DNA from: Temnopleurus reevesii
Lineage: Eukaryota > Echinodermata > Echinoidea > Temnopleuroida > Temnopleuridae
Assembly: GCA_036244855.1 (NCBI GenBank)
Contig: BQKZ01000329.1
Span: 85,166-149,165 of the forward strand
Direction of reading: 5' to 3'
Length of the DNA: 64,000 bases
Shown here: positions 1 to 9,147 of the stretch, piece after piece
Position numbering within the stretch: the first letter of the stretch is position 1
Layout: every line of letters begins with the position of its first letter
Notes under the pieces: generated by a model
What the model was told of the DNA's origin: nothing
Databases searched by the model: none
Seen by the model: only the letters and a program-made list of their open reading frames with translations
Translations under genes and position numbers: made by a program

Positions 1-95
1 AATGTGGATGAATTTCTTGCTGAAGGAAATTAACGCCCTGGGTGGGACTCGAACCTACGACCCTCTAGTTGAAAGGCCTACCACAATATCAGTTA
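1..95 (-). mobile_element. tRNA-derived SINE, partial (cut by window edge)
   Basis: Complement of the 13.7 kb SINE head. It carries GGGACTCGAACCTACGACCC (complement of the Pol III B box) and GAAATTAACGCCCTGGGTGG. The A-box end is degraded after GAAAGG. Confidence 0.75.
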
Positions 96-237
96 GAATC
101 TGGTAGTTGAGTATTATTAAACAAAATGTTGTGTTGTGCATTTAAACTGGGGAGTTATGAAAGAAAAACGAGCAATCACAAACGTTGAATTCTCGACACT
201 TCAAATTGATGATCAAAGTTTCACAATTTCTACTTCA

Positions 238-450
238 AGGTCGACTCCCAGCTTTTGCGTTTTTAGCCTGCGTCAGTCAAGCGTTTTGAGCGCACAGTAT
301 ACGCGGATCAGACATTGGAATGAAAAAGCACTCAACATGCTAAAGGAGTGCACATCGAGCGTCAGCCCCCGTGTGACCTGCACATTCGTGCGGCCAGCGA
401 GCGTTAAGAATTTTCAAAAACGCTGAGCCGACGCAGGCTAAAAAACATAT
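238..450. mobile_element. Family A MITE, copy 1
   Basis: GGTCGACTCCCAGCTTTTGC then GTTTTTAGCCTGCGTCAG at the left; CGCTGAGCCGACGCAGGC then TAAAAAAC at the right, inverted. The outermost right TIR bases are lost. The interior is CpG-rich (GAGCGTCAGCC). Confidence 0.65.
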
Positions 451-555
451 GTACGGTACATGTTTACTTGCTTATATGCTGTAAAGCGTATAGAAGTAGT
501 GCATTAGGCGCTATAGAAATAATACTATTTTTGTTATTATTACAATCGCCATGAT

Positions 556-1172
556 CGCAAAGATGTGAAAAAGCCTTTAAATGGGGACAAGGGAGAAGAT
601 CCCGGATGGATATCCAATACGCAATGGAAAATCAGTATTCACTGAGTAGAAAACCATGACAACATATTCAACGCGAGTGTCACTTAGCAGGAAAACCGAA
701 AATAAATGCTTGGCGAAATCCATCTTCTTTTACAACAATATTTTTCAGACGACATATCAGTCCTATGCAGAATTCATCGGCCAAAAACGCTCCTCGAGAG
801 CACAGAATACGCGGATCAGACGGTGGACTGACGTTCGGCTAGCGCGCCATGAGCGTGCCCCGAGCGTCAGCCCATCGTAGGAGCTGTATATGTGCGCGTC
901 CAGCAAGTGTTAGTAATTAAAAAAAAAAAAAAAAAAACGCTGGGCAAACGCAGAATAGATACGCAAAGGTGCGAGTCGGCCTTTAAATGGTAACAATGGA
1001 GGAGATCCCGCATGGATATCCAATGCGCGATGGAAAGTCAGTATTCCATGATTAGAATTCTATGACAACATATTAAACGTGAGTGTCGCTTAGCAGGAAA
1101 ACCGAAAATAAAAGCTTGGCGAAATTCATCTTCTTTTACAACAATATTTTTTCGACGACATATCAGCTCCAT
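556..1172 (+). repeat. Direct duplication, ~406 bp offset
   Basis: CTTTAAATGGGGACAAGGGA...GATATCCAATACGC...AGCAGGAAAACCGAAAATAA (575-770) recurs at 981-1172 with a few changes. A family A MITE occupies the space between, and both units begin with the MITE right-end motif CGCAAAG. Confidence 0.8.
778..985. mobile_element. Family A MITE, copy 2 (left end missing)
   Basis: GGCCAAAAACGCTCCTCGAG, inner GACTGACGTTCGGCTAGCGC, and a right end CGCAAAGGTGCGAGTCGGCC-TTTAA. A 19-base A run (about 919-937) interrupts it. Confidence 0.65.
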
Positions 1173-1545
1173 ATTTGCATGTGGTTTTCAGCTAAATCAA
1201 CGTTAAACCGTTCTTCTATTGTTGTAATGAGAGATAGAAATACGAGACGTTTCTGCTTTTAAACAAATTTTTCTGTGAAACCAGAATAATATAAATATAT
1301 ATATAGGACAAAGGAATCATAATTCTACCAGAGTTACATTTCGTTTTTGGAATAATGTTTTTCTTGAGCAATGTAGCACCCCCCACCCCACAATAGAATA
1401 AAAGATCTTTGAATGTCCTCCTTCAACGGATCTTCTAAAAAAGTCTGAATTTATCTTCTTTTTTCCTGTCACCAATATTGAAATATCATAGTGGCATTAT
1501 TGATAAACAGGTGAACTGTGGCTTAAAAATATATATTTCAAATGC
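1173..1545. other. No gene; AT-rich
   Basis: Only a short TATATATA near 1290. Nothing else recognised. Confidence 0.6.
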
Positions 1546-1640
1546 GCTTAACACGATATAAACTATTTCCGAAAAGTTAAGTGGGCCACAGATAGTAGAA
1601 CCGTACGCCACGTGTTCAACAATAATTTTGTATTGTAGAC
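1546..1640. mobile_element. Family J partial
   Basis: ACACGATATAAACTATTTCC then GAAAAGTTAAGT is identical in plan to the left end at 46985. The right terminus has been replaced by a LINE 3' UTR. Confidence 0.5.
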
Positions 1641-1950
1641 TTTTATTTCCTTTTTCTCTTTTTCTGTTTCTGATCCCCAAGGGAGACCAGCTGCACTTAT
1701 TTGCAGTGCAGCTGATATTGGGCTGTCCAGCCGTCTTTCTTTGCTCTCTTCTTTTAACTTCTTTTATTCATATATATGTTATAATTTTGCCGCTTGCCAT
1801 GCTTTTTAATCGAGTAATTCTTGTAATTTTTCTCCTGATGTATATATAATCTTTACTTTCTTTTGTATTTTGTGTATATTTTCATTTTTTGGTATTTGTT
1901 ATGTTATCTTTTTATGACGGAAATAACCCAAACAAACAAACAAACAAATT
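1640..1950 (+). mobile_element. LINE 3' UTR fragment with AAAC tail
   Basis: Hairpin-forming block GGGAGACCAGCTGCAC...GTGCAGCTGATATTGG at about 1680-1720, then a T-rich stretch, then GACGGAAATAACC and an (AAAC)n tail at about 1929-1949. This is the organisation of a CR1-type LINE 3' end. No coding part is visible. The left boundary meets a family J terminal repeat near 1640. Confidence 0.5.
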
Positions 1951-2568
1951 GTGCGGACACAACAACCGCAAGTCAGTCCCGGTTTCAATAGCATTACACT
2001 TGCAGGAGCATTGAATTTGCGTTCAACTTATTTTTTGAAAATAGATTTACATCGTATTTGGCCTTCCATCCCCGTTCATTTTATGAATTGTTTGAGTTTT
2101 AAACATGAACAAAAAGTAAAAAAAAAAGAAAAAAAAAATTCTCACCGACCGGTGATTCTTTAAAGATTATTATAGCATCGGAGGGAATACAACATTTTAT
2201 TATTTACGTGTATTGTCGATCTACGGTAGATGTAAACTTACCATGTAAACTGAAAGGACAATAAATAGTACCCCAAAAATGGTGGCAAAACTTTAATGGC
2301 GATGCCATTAATTTAGGTTTCTTAGTCAGTCATTTTACGTTTCGGTCATTTAATGTTGCGCAGAATGTAATGGATGGGTACTGTGGGAAAATACAATAAT
2401 CGAATCTTTAAAATCGTCAAATTAGACGTGCATTGAATACGATTAAATATTTAAAATTTATTAAAGGTCAAGATTGATATCTTGATTTCAATCTTGTGTC
2501 TGTGAAACTTCGATCGGTCGAAAATGGATAACCATTTTATTTTTGTTTCAACAAGTTAGAATGAGTGG
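1951..2568. other. No gene; AT-rich
   Basis: A-rich run at 2115-2140 and a CTACGGTAGATGTAAAC word also seen at 52388. Nothing else recognised. Confidence 0.6.
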
Positions 2569-2705
2569 GTGCCCTGATGTAGTGATTCTGTCAATCGCCT
2601 TTAAAGCAAAGGGTTGTAGGTTCGAATCTCTTCCATAACGTCAATTTAATTGAGCAAACAATAATCCGCACTGTTTTGCACTCAACCCTGGTGTCAGGAA
2701 AGAAA
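2569..2705 (+). mobile_element. tRNA-derived SINE, decayed, head and core only
   Basis: GATGTAGTGATT (A-box-like) and GGTTGTAGGTTCGAATCTC (B box), followed by GCACTCAACCCTGGTG, the conserved SINE core. The 3' part is not recognisable after about 2705. Confidence 0.6.
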
Positions 2706-2932
2706 TTTATTTTCTTTACTCTTTTAAATGCAAGAAGTTTAAGGTTTAGAATTACAGGTGGATTGGTTGGCAACCATTATTGTTCCCTTTTTATGTTAGG
2801 TGAATGCGTTGCTTGCCAACCAGATCGATAGAACTTTGAATTGGACAAATGCTTGTTGTTATTTGCAGGGGTTCTTTTGTATTGGTCAAAGGGTCACGTA
2901 GGGCAAGGGCTTTTCATTAGTAGAAACTGATT

Positions 2933-3860
2933 TGTATTGTTTCCAGCCCTTGCGAGTTTCTTTTATCCAGTCTATAGAGGCAGTGTCCTATTAAAACAGG
3001 TGGATGCTATGGTCTTTAAAGTTTTGTCTTTTTATGAAAGTTTCAAAACTATTTTAGCTTTTCAGGAAAGGGGATCAAGTATGTATATCAGACTCTTGAC
3101 CATACATTTTGGTATCCAAGGAGATGGATTTATAATGAGACATTTTGCCCAGGCACTTTTGTTGTCTAAGTCTAAAGGATTTTTGGGCGGGTTCCGGTGA
3201 ATGTTACAGCTCTTTTGAAAGGGGGTATATTTTTAGCAAAGCAAATATTTTTGTTTTTAGAATCTACAGGAAACCTTTTCAGATTAGGGCGTTGACTGTT
3301 TTTAAGCCAATTGTGATTTTAAGATAGCATAGATTCTTTTAGAGTAAATTTGTTAGGTAGAGTTCTCTATAAATACGGATGTGATTTGCTGCATCGGGGA
3401 GAACCACCGATAGCAGCCAAAGGAGACGGAGCTACGTCACGCGAAAGCCAAGTCGGCATTTAGCCGAACCCAGCCGAGCCCAAACCAGGACGTCGAGCCA
3501 GGTCGAGCCAATTCGAGTCAAGTCGAGTCAAGTCAAGCCCAGCCGAGCCTAGCCGAGCCCAGCCGAGCCCAGCCGCACCAAGGGAGATGTCGAAGCCAAG
3601 CCAGGAGGGACGTTCAAGCCAAGCCAAGACGGATATCCAGCCAAGCCAAGACTGATGCCCAGCCCAGTCAAGACTGTCGGCGCGATGACTTCGTTCTCAC
3701 CTCTAATGATTTAAGTTAAGTTGAATTTCTGTTATATACCCTGTGATTATCGATACCTGAAAACAACACTGGTTTTTTGTATCTTGATTATTATTAAACC
3801 AAGACTTACACGTTATAAACATTGTTTCCTTCATTTTCATTCTGAGTTGGTAGCAGGATT
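2933..3860 (+). mobile_element. Possible solo or broken LTR with TATA box
   Basis: Candidate LTR structure: a TATA-like CTCTATAAATACGG at 3367-3380, a ~250 bp C/A-rich repeat tract (3440-3690), a polyadenylation-like AT-rich stretch near 3780-3800, and GTTGGTAGCAGGATT at about 3846-3860. That last motif resembles a primer-binding site complementary to a tRNA 3' end. No gag-pol coding follows and no matching second LTR is in the window. TGTTACAGC at 3201 is an alternative left end. The boundaries and the LTR identity itself are inference. Confidence 0.3.
3440..3690 (+). repeat. Degenerate ~5/10-bp repeat (AGCCGAGCCC type)
   Basis: Runs of AGCCGAGCCC, AGTCGAGTCA and AGCCAAGCC follow one another with a 5- or 10-base rhythm for ~250 bp. 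The strand is almost free of T and markedly more GC-rich than its surroundings. Confidence 0.75.
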
Positions 3861-3896
3861 AAACAATAAAAAAAAAGTCGCATCTGCAACGTGACA

Positions 3897-4040
3897 CCTG
3901 GTTACATGAATGGGTACATGGCAGGAAGTTTTATTCCTTGCACTTGACTACTCCGTGCCGGCATAAAGCTAGGGTAATAACATTGCAAAGCGCTTTGAGC
4001 ACTCGGCAGAGTGGATACGTCCGCTGCATCTATTGCATCT
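3897..4040 (+). mobile_element. SINE 3' part (type ii tail)
   Basis: CCTGGTTACATGAATGGGTA, then CATAAAGCTAGGGTAATAAC, then AAGCGCTTTGAGCACTCGGC and AGAGTGGATACG. It matches the body of the 13.7 kb SINE but has the GAGCACTCGGCAGAGTGG-type tail also seen at 17.4 and 16.2 kb. The tRNA head is missing. Confidence 0.6.
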
Positions 4041-4284
4041 ATTATTATCGATCAAACGACACGTCCTTTTATGTTCTTTATGAGTATACATTTGAAATGT
4101 ATCTGACCACGCGATGGAACAATCCTCAAATAATGGCAAATTCCAATCATTTGCTAACAATTTCAACCGAGGAAACAAAATCTCCCATGGTCATCCATCA
4201 AATGAGCATTAAAGAACTAATGTTGAGCATCATGTATCGAATTCCCTCTGACCGAGCCGAAATTCCTTGTGAATAAATCATCGG

Positions 4285-5012
4285 ATTTCATTTTAAACGA
4301 CGCCTTTGAATAGCCGAAAACTGAAGTGAAATTCCCAAAGCATTGGAGAGATTCCTTGTCAGAAAGAGGGAAATTGAGGGAACGAAAGTATCGGCTTTCA
4401 AGAAGTATCCCTAATCGTCAACGATGCACATTACACAAACACACGCACACACGCACACACACACTCACAAACACATGCAAAAACGCGTATACACGCATGC
4501 ACGCACACACCTACACACAAATATACATACACCTATACGAATACCCAAACACATACACATATACACACAATCCATAAATAATAGAGATCTCCGACACAAA
4601 TAAAATTCAAATCTTATGACTGATTGTTTAGTTTCACTAAGTTGATTATGAATATCATTTTAACCGACGTCTTTGAGCAGCCGAAAGCTGATTCCGTGAC
4701 AGAAGAATTGCCCAGAGCTCTGGAGAGATTCCTGACTAGGAAGAGGGAAATTGAAGCCGAATAGCTATTTGAGGGGACAAAAGTGTCGGCTTTCAAGAAG
4801 TATCCATCCCTAAACGTCAACGATGCACATTACACAAACACATACACTTACAAACATACACAAATTACATATACACGCATAAACGCATACACATTACAGC
4901 CAGTACACTTGCAAGGATTCACAAACACACTCATACATATACCTACACCCACCAACACACACATACATATACATACACACATGCCCCAAAACGTGCACAC
5001 ACAAACACACAC
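4285..5012 (+). repeat. Composite tandem duplication (~399 bp period) with CA-rich ends
   Basis: Unit 1 (about 4285-4570) and unit 2 (about 4648-5012) share GAGAGATTCC..., GAGGGAAATTGA, GTGTCGGCTTTCAAGAAGTA or the corresponding GTATCGGC form, and CAACGATGCACATTACACAA, each followed by an (ACAC/ATAC)-rich stretch. Open frames through the CA tracts are composition artefacts. Confidence 0.8.
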
Positions 5013-5165
5013 CACTGGAACTAGCTGTCCCACCAGAAATCACAGCATTTCAAAATTCAATGTGCTAAAAATAACGAGATGCGAGTTTAGTATAACAAAT
5101 ATTATTGATTGATTCTTTTGTATAAACACATTGACTACAGTCATTTTTGACACAGATAAAGTAAA

Positions 5166-5858
5166 TATAAACTCCTCAAAAAAAGTTTGGAAATCTAAGT
5201 TTACGAGCACATAGCACAAATATGGGAAATTCATTTTCATATCGAGCAATATCACTGAAAAGAGTGATTTACTACCTAAGGAAAGACATGTCATTTATTT
5301 ACAGGTGTTATTTCACGGCTAGGAAATTCCTTATGATATCAACGAAGGTATGAAAGTAAAAACATCAAAATTTGTAATTGACTTACTGTAGGGTCACCAT
5401 TGAAATGTGGTTCTGAATGAATAAAATTGAAGCAGGAGCAAAACGAAACGATTACTTAAAGAGTGAAATAATGAATAAATTATCTTTTTTCAGGTAACAT
5501 TTTAGATTGTTGCCAGTCATTGTAATAAGCATCTTTACATGTTGATGAGCATTGATTATTCGTTATTGTATTCATCGATCTATCCATTCACAGGCATGTA
5601 TCCATTTAAAATCCATAGTTTAACAACGTCACTACAATAGATCGATTATTGATTTGCAGCTTTTGTGTCCATACTTTTTTATATTTCAAAGGAAATTACA
5701 CATCTGTGACATAACCTCTGTAAATAACTGAGGTGTCATTCTTTAGATAATAAAACACATTTTTTTCAGTGATATGACTCAATATGAAAATATATTTCCC
5801 ATATTTTTGCTTATGAGTCCGTAAACTTGGATTTCCAAACTTTTTTGAGGAGTTTATA
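5166..5858. mobile_element. Tc1/mariner-like MITE with ~100 bp TIRs
   Basis: TATAAACTCCTCAAAAAAAG TTTGGAAATC on the left; GATTTCCAAACTTTTTTGAG GAGTTTATA on the right. The TIRs remain similar to about 100 bp (ATATGGGAAATTCATTTTCA / TGAAAATATATTTCCCATAT, and CACTGAAAA). TA or TATA at both ends and the AAAGTTTGG-type terminus suggest Tc1/mariner (inference). No transposase. Confidence 0.8.
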
Positions 5859-5965
5859 TGATTGATTTTCAGTCAGATATCTACTCTCATTACAGAGCTT
5901 AGAAATGTAACATAGATACAAGATTTCGTTTACAGTAGCATCCGTGTATCCACAAATAGAGCCTG

Positions 5966-6765
5966 AAAACTACTTTATAAACAAGCAAATGTTCCATATC
6001 TTTATTTTCTATCTGCATTAAAGGTAGAAAACTACATTTGCACACATTACGGTTATACTTACAACTAGTTGTGTACCTCAGATATGCCAAAATAATAACC
6101 TCTATGAAGTATTTTGGTCGAATGTAGTCCAGAATATTTCATTCAAATAAAAATATATTCTATCATAATTCATCTTGACACCAACAGTATCGCGATACTC
6201 CTAGCGTATTACGGTACCACACACACAGACGAAACAAAAGAGCACGTACAGTGCACACTTCAACACTGCCACACCATGCGAAATACGCACTGAGCGAAAC
6301 TCTTGAGCTATTGGTCAACGAGGGGTTAACGGCTGTTTTGAATTTTGAACGCGCGGTCCATTAGTTCCAGGCCCGAATAGAAGAATTAGTATTGGAATAA
6401 CTATAAATGCGCCTATCATGACCAATCTTTGTGCTTAATTGATTGGTGATAAGTTCTAATATTTTGTACTCTTCAACATAGCACAAAAATCTTGGAAAAT
6501 CAAATTATTGGCTGCAAAAGAAGTATTCTACCTTTAAAGGAAAAACTTAAAGGAAGGAAATATACGAATACAACATCCATGAAATTGAGAATATAGGATA
6601 TAGGATTGAATCTACAGCCCGCATGCATGTATAACCAATAATCACGTGAGAATTACTTTATGAAAAACATATGAATGTACCATATCTTCATTATTTATCT
6701 GCTTTGAATAAAAATCCTTAAAGAAGAAAATATAAACGCGCACAACATCCATGAAATTGAGACCA
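5966..6765 (+). repeat. Direct duplication interrupted by a family B insertion
   Basis: CCATATCTTTATTTTCTATC TGC (left of the insertion) and GAATACAACATCCATGAAATTGAGA (right of it) recur uninterrupted at about 6680-6765 as CCATATCTTCATTATTTATC TGC ... ACAACATCCATGAAATTGAGA. The second unit lacks the transposon. Confidence 0.65.
6022..6533 (+). mobile_element. Family B element, copy 1 (TTAA-flanked, Kolobok/T2-like)
   Basis: Flanked by TTAA at 6018-6021 and 6534-6537. The termini AGGTAGAAAACTACATTTGC and (complement of right end) AGGTAGAATACTTCTTTTGC match at 18 of ~21 bases. The interior has a short CA run and no coding capacity. TTAA target plus 5'-AG/CT-3' termini fits Kolobok/T2-type non-autonomous elements better than piggyBac (CC...GG); this is family knowledge, not proof. 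It carries a single copy of the ~64 bp internal block. Confidence 0.85.
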
Positions 6766-7071
6766 GATGTAAAATGCGGAAGGAAATTGTTCGCCATTGA
6801 GACGACAAAATCAAAGACATGTTATACACTGTTATAGATTTACCTTCACAGCCATCACTGCTGGTAACAAATACGTCACAGACAGCCTCATTAAAGGAGA
6901 CAGGTAAGTGAATTTCCATACATCCGGAGGGACATCCTGAATTGTCTCTAACTAAACGATTCTCTCGGTTGCCGATCACCAGTATTGATCGGTACCTTTA
7001 ATTCGATAGTATCGATTGATTGCCCCGGGTGGATGTAGGCATATCAAGGGTACGTTCGCATTGATACGAGT

Positions 7072-7246
7072 GGATTTTCGAAATTGGTAGACGGATGCCT
7101 GTAGATGTGAGAAAACGAGTGCGCATCTGATGTGCGCATCAAATGACAGGTGCGCATCTGATATGCGCATCATTTCATGTGCAAATCAGATGCGCACTCG
7201 TTTTTCCACCGTCCACAATCCTCCATCTATCAATTTCGAAAGCTCT
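7072..7246. mobile_element. Family F inverted-repeat element, copy 1
   Basis: TTTTCGAAATTGGTAGACGG on the left, CTATCAATTTCGAAAG on the right. The interior has repeated GTGCGCATCTGATGTGCGCA palindromic words. Confidence 0.75.
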
Positions 7247-8339
7247 CTAATGTGAGATAGAGGAAGGTTAAAACAAAATGATATTTGTGACGCACATACA
7301 TCAAAGCAACATGCGTAGCTGTATTTTGGTATTACTTGATGGTCCTTTTAGCAATGGCAAACAATAATCTTAAGATCTTTCACTTATTTTTTTTTTTTTT
7401 TTGGGGGGGGGGTGCACAAATTAATGAGTTTAATTCGATTCCACCACATTAGTATCCATGGAAACTTTGAAATACTTCTATTAAGTTAGAGTTTAACATT
7501 ATTCACAATGCAAATTGGAATTGAACCGGACGAGACGAGGTATGTATATCATCGGTCTGCATGTGAACGATGATAACACCGAAAGTCAATGTCACCGTTT
7601 AAAATGAAATCAGGGGGATGTTTCATCAAGATTTGTCACAGCGACAAGGAGTCATTTTTCCAACAGTTCCCAAAGCAACTGTCAGCGATAGTGCTTTTCA
7701 TCCAATCACAATCAAGGAATTTTTCAGCGCTGACTAATTGTCTCTGCGACAAATCTTGATGAAACACCCCCCCCCCCCCGATGATTTTATTCATAAGGAT
7801 CATAGGGGTAAAAGAACTGCCTTGATGCCAAAATGATACTTGCCTTTAACGAATTTTACATTTTATACCAGCGCATAAATTATATCTCCTCTCATTTGAA
7901 AATTGATGGAAGCAGTTGTAAAATTGTGTTCGAAAAGTATACGGTTATCAAATAATTTTAAAACTATTACAACAAAAGCAATGAATAATTTGAACACTTG
8001 ATTTCCCACATTGTACATAGGTTGGATATTGGCTTATGAAAAATGGAATGATGAAATCGGTATTTCGCATGAAAAGAGTAGGGAAAATTGTATAATCATT
8101 CATCAACTCCACCACAGAACCATATAAATGGGTACAAGAGGGTCACTGTGCAAAGATTGGTAATCTCTGATAGTACAATAATTTGGCATGCTCTTCAACA
8201 AAGAAATTCGTATAATATTTCAAATTTACTAAAACATTTTAATCAGATTAGCTGAAGCATTAAAATTTATATTTTTACGACATCAAATTCTAATAGGGAA
8301 ACATTTTTATTTCTAAATTATTTCTTCTTTCTTCTTATT
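7247..8339. other. No gene; one MITE and a T16G10 tract
   Basis: T run 7387-7402 meets G run 7403-7412; the MITE at 7613-7779 is listed separately. The remainder is AT-rich with no signal. Confidence 0.6.
7613..7779. mobile_element. Inverted-repeat MITE (GTTTCATCAAGATTTGTC type)
   Basis: ATGTTTCATCAAGATTTGTC on the left and GACAAATCTTGATGAAACAC on the right; it ends in G and C homopolymers (13 C at the right). The terminus resembles family D (TGTTTCA), but the interior is unrelated. Confidence 0.8.
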
Positions 8340-8905
8340 TCTTCTGTTATTTTAGGGATGTTATCGGAATCATATTTATTTACATTCTGTCCCACAACCT
8401 TGATACAGTGTTTATTTAGACAAACATTGTTATTACGCCTTTCTCTTCTGTTAAAATTCAATATCGAATTGCGTTTTTTTAACGGCTTCGAATTGCTAGG
8501 CGTGTTCAATGTCCTATACACCAACATGACCAATACCTGCAACTTAAAATGCTTGCTGTCAAGTGTTCAATACACCAGATGCTCTATCTTGACATCGATA
8601 TTCAATATTATGATAATGCCAAATTTCTCTTATTCTTCTCATTGCTCTTCTTCTCTCTTACCATTTATATCTCTCAAACAGTTTTTTTTTCCTTTAACCA
8701 TCTCGTATTATCCTTAAATTGTTTGTGTTCTTCAAATGATAATATGTACAATTTTTTTTTCTTTATTCTTCTTTAAAGAGATAATTTTGTTTCACTTTGT
8801 TTGTTGTAAAGGCGATCCCAACACAAGCTGTGCTTCCAGGGTACTCGCCTTCTTTATTTTTTTCACTTGTCATGTTATTTTGTATTGAATTGAATTGAAT
8901 TGAAT
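8340..8905 (+). mobile_element. 3' UTR fragment of an oppositely oriented LINE
   Basis: T-rich plus-strand tract containing a hairpin-like block at about 8812-8850 (GGCGATCCCAACACAAGC, then GCTTCCAGGGTACTCGCC), followed by a TTGAA repeat (8884-8905). The same architecture (GC stem, T-rich stretch, short repeat tail) appears at 1680-1950 and 60230-60305. No reverse-transcriptase codons are visible, so the fragment is heavily 5'-truncated. The exact left limit is uncertain. It abuts the minus-strand LINE tail to tail, and the TTGAA block could belong to either. Confidence 0.45.
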
Positions 8906-9147
8906 TTATTCACCAACAATAAAGCACATATGTACAATTTATGAAATAGTACATGCATATCTTTACATTGTGACTCATACAATTATAGCTGGTAAATGGG
9001 GCCAGAAAATAGCACAAGTGCTAGTCGAGCCTAGCCCCTTTATAAACAAGTTTAAAGTACTTTTGCAATAACTTACATGTATATGAATTTCATCATGAAC
9101 TTAAAATCAAAGAGTATATCACTATACCTTTAAATTGATATAATACA

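Noticed and set aside
4326..5033. Histidine/threonine-rich and cysteine/valine-rich frames
   Set aside because: Translations of CA/TG-rich tracts in a tandem duplication.
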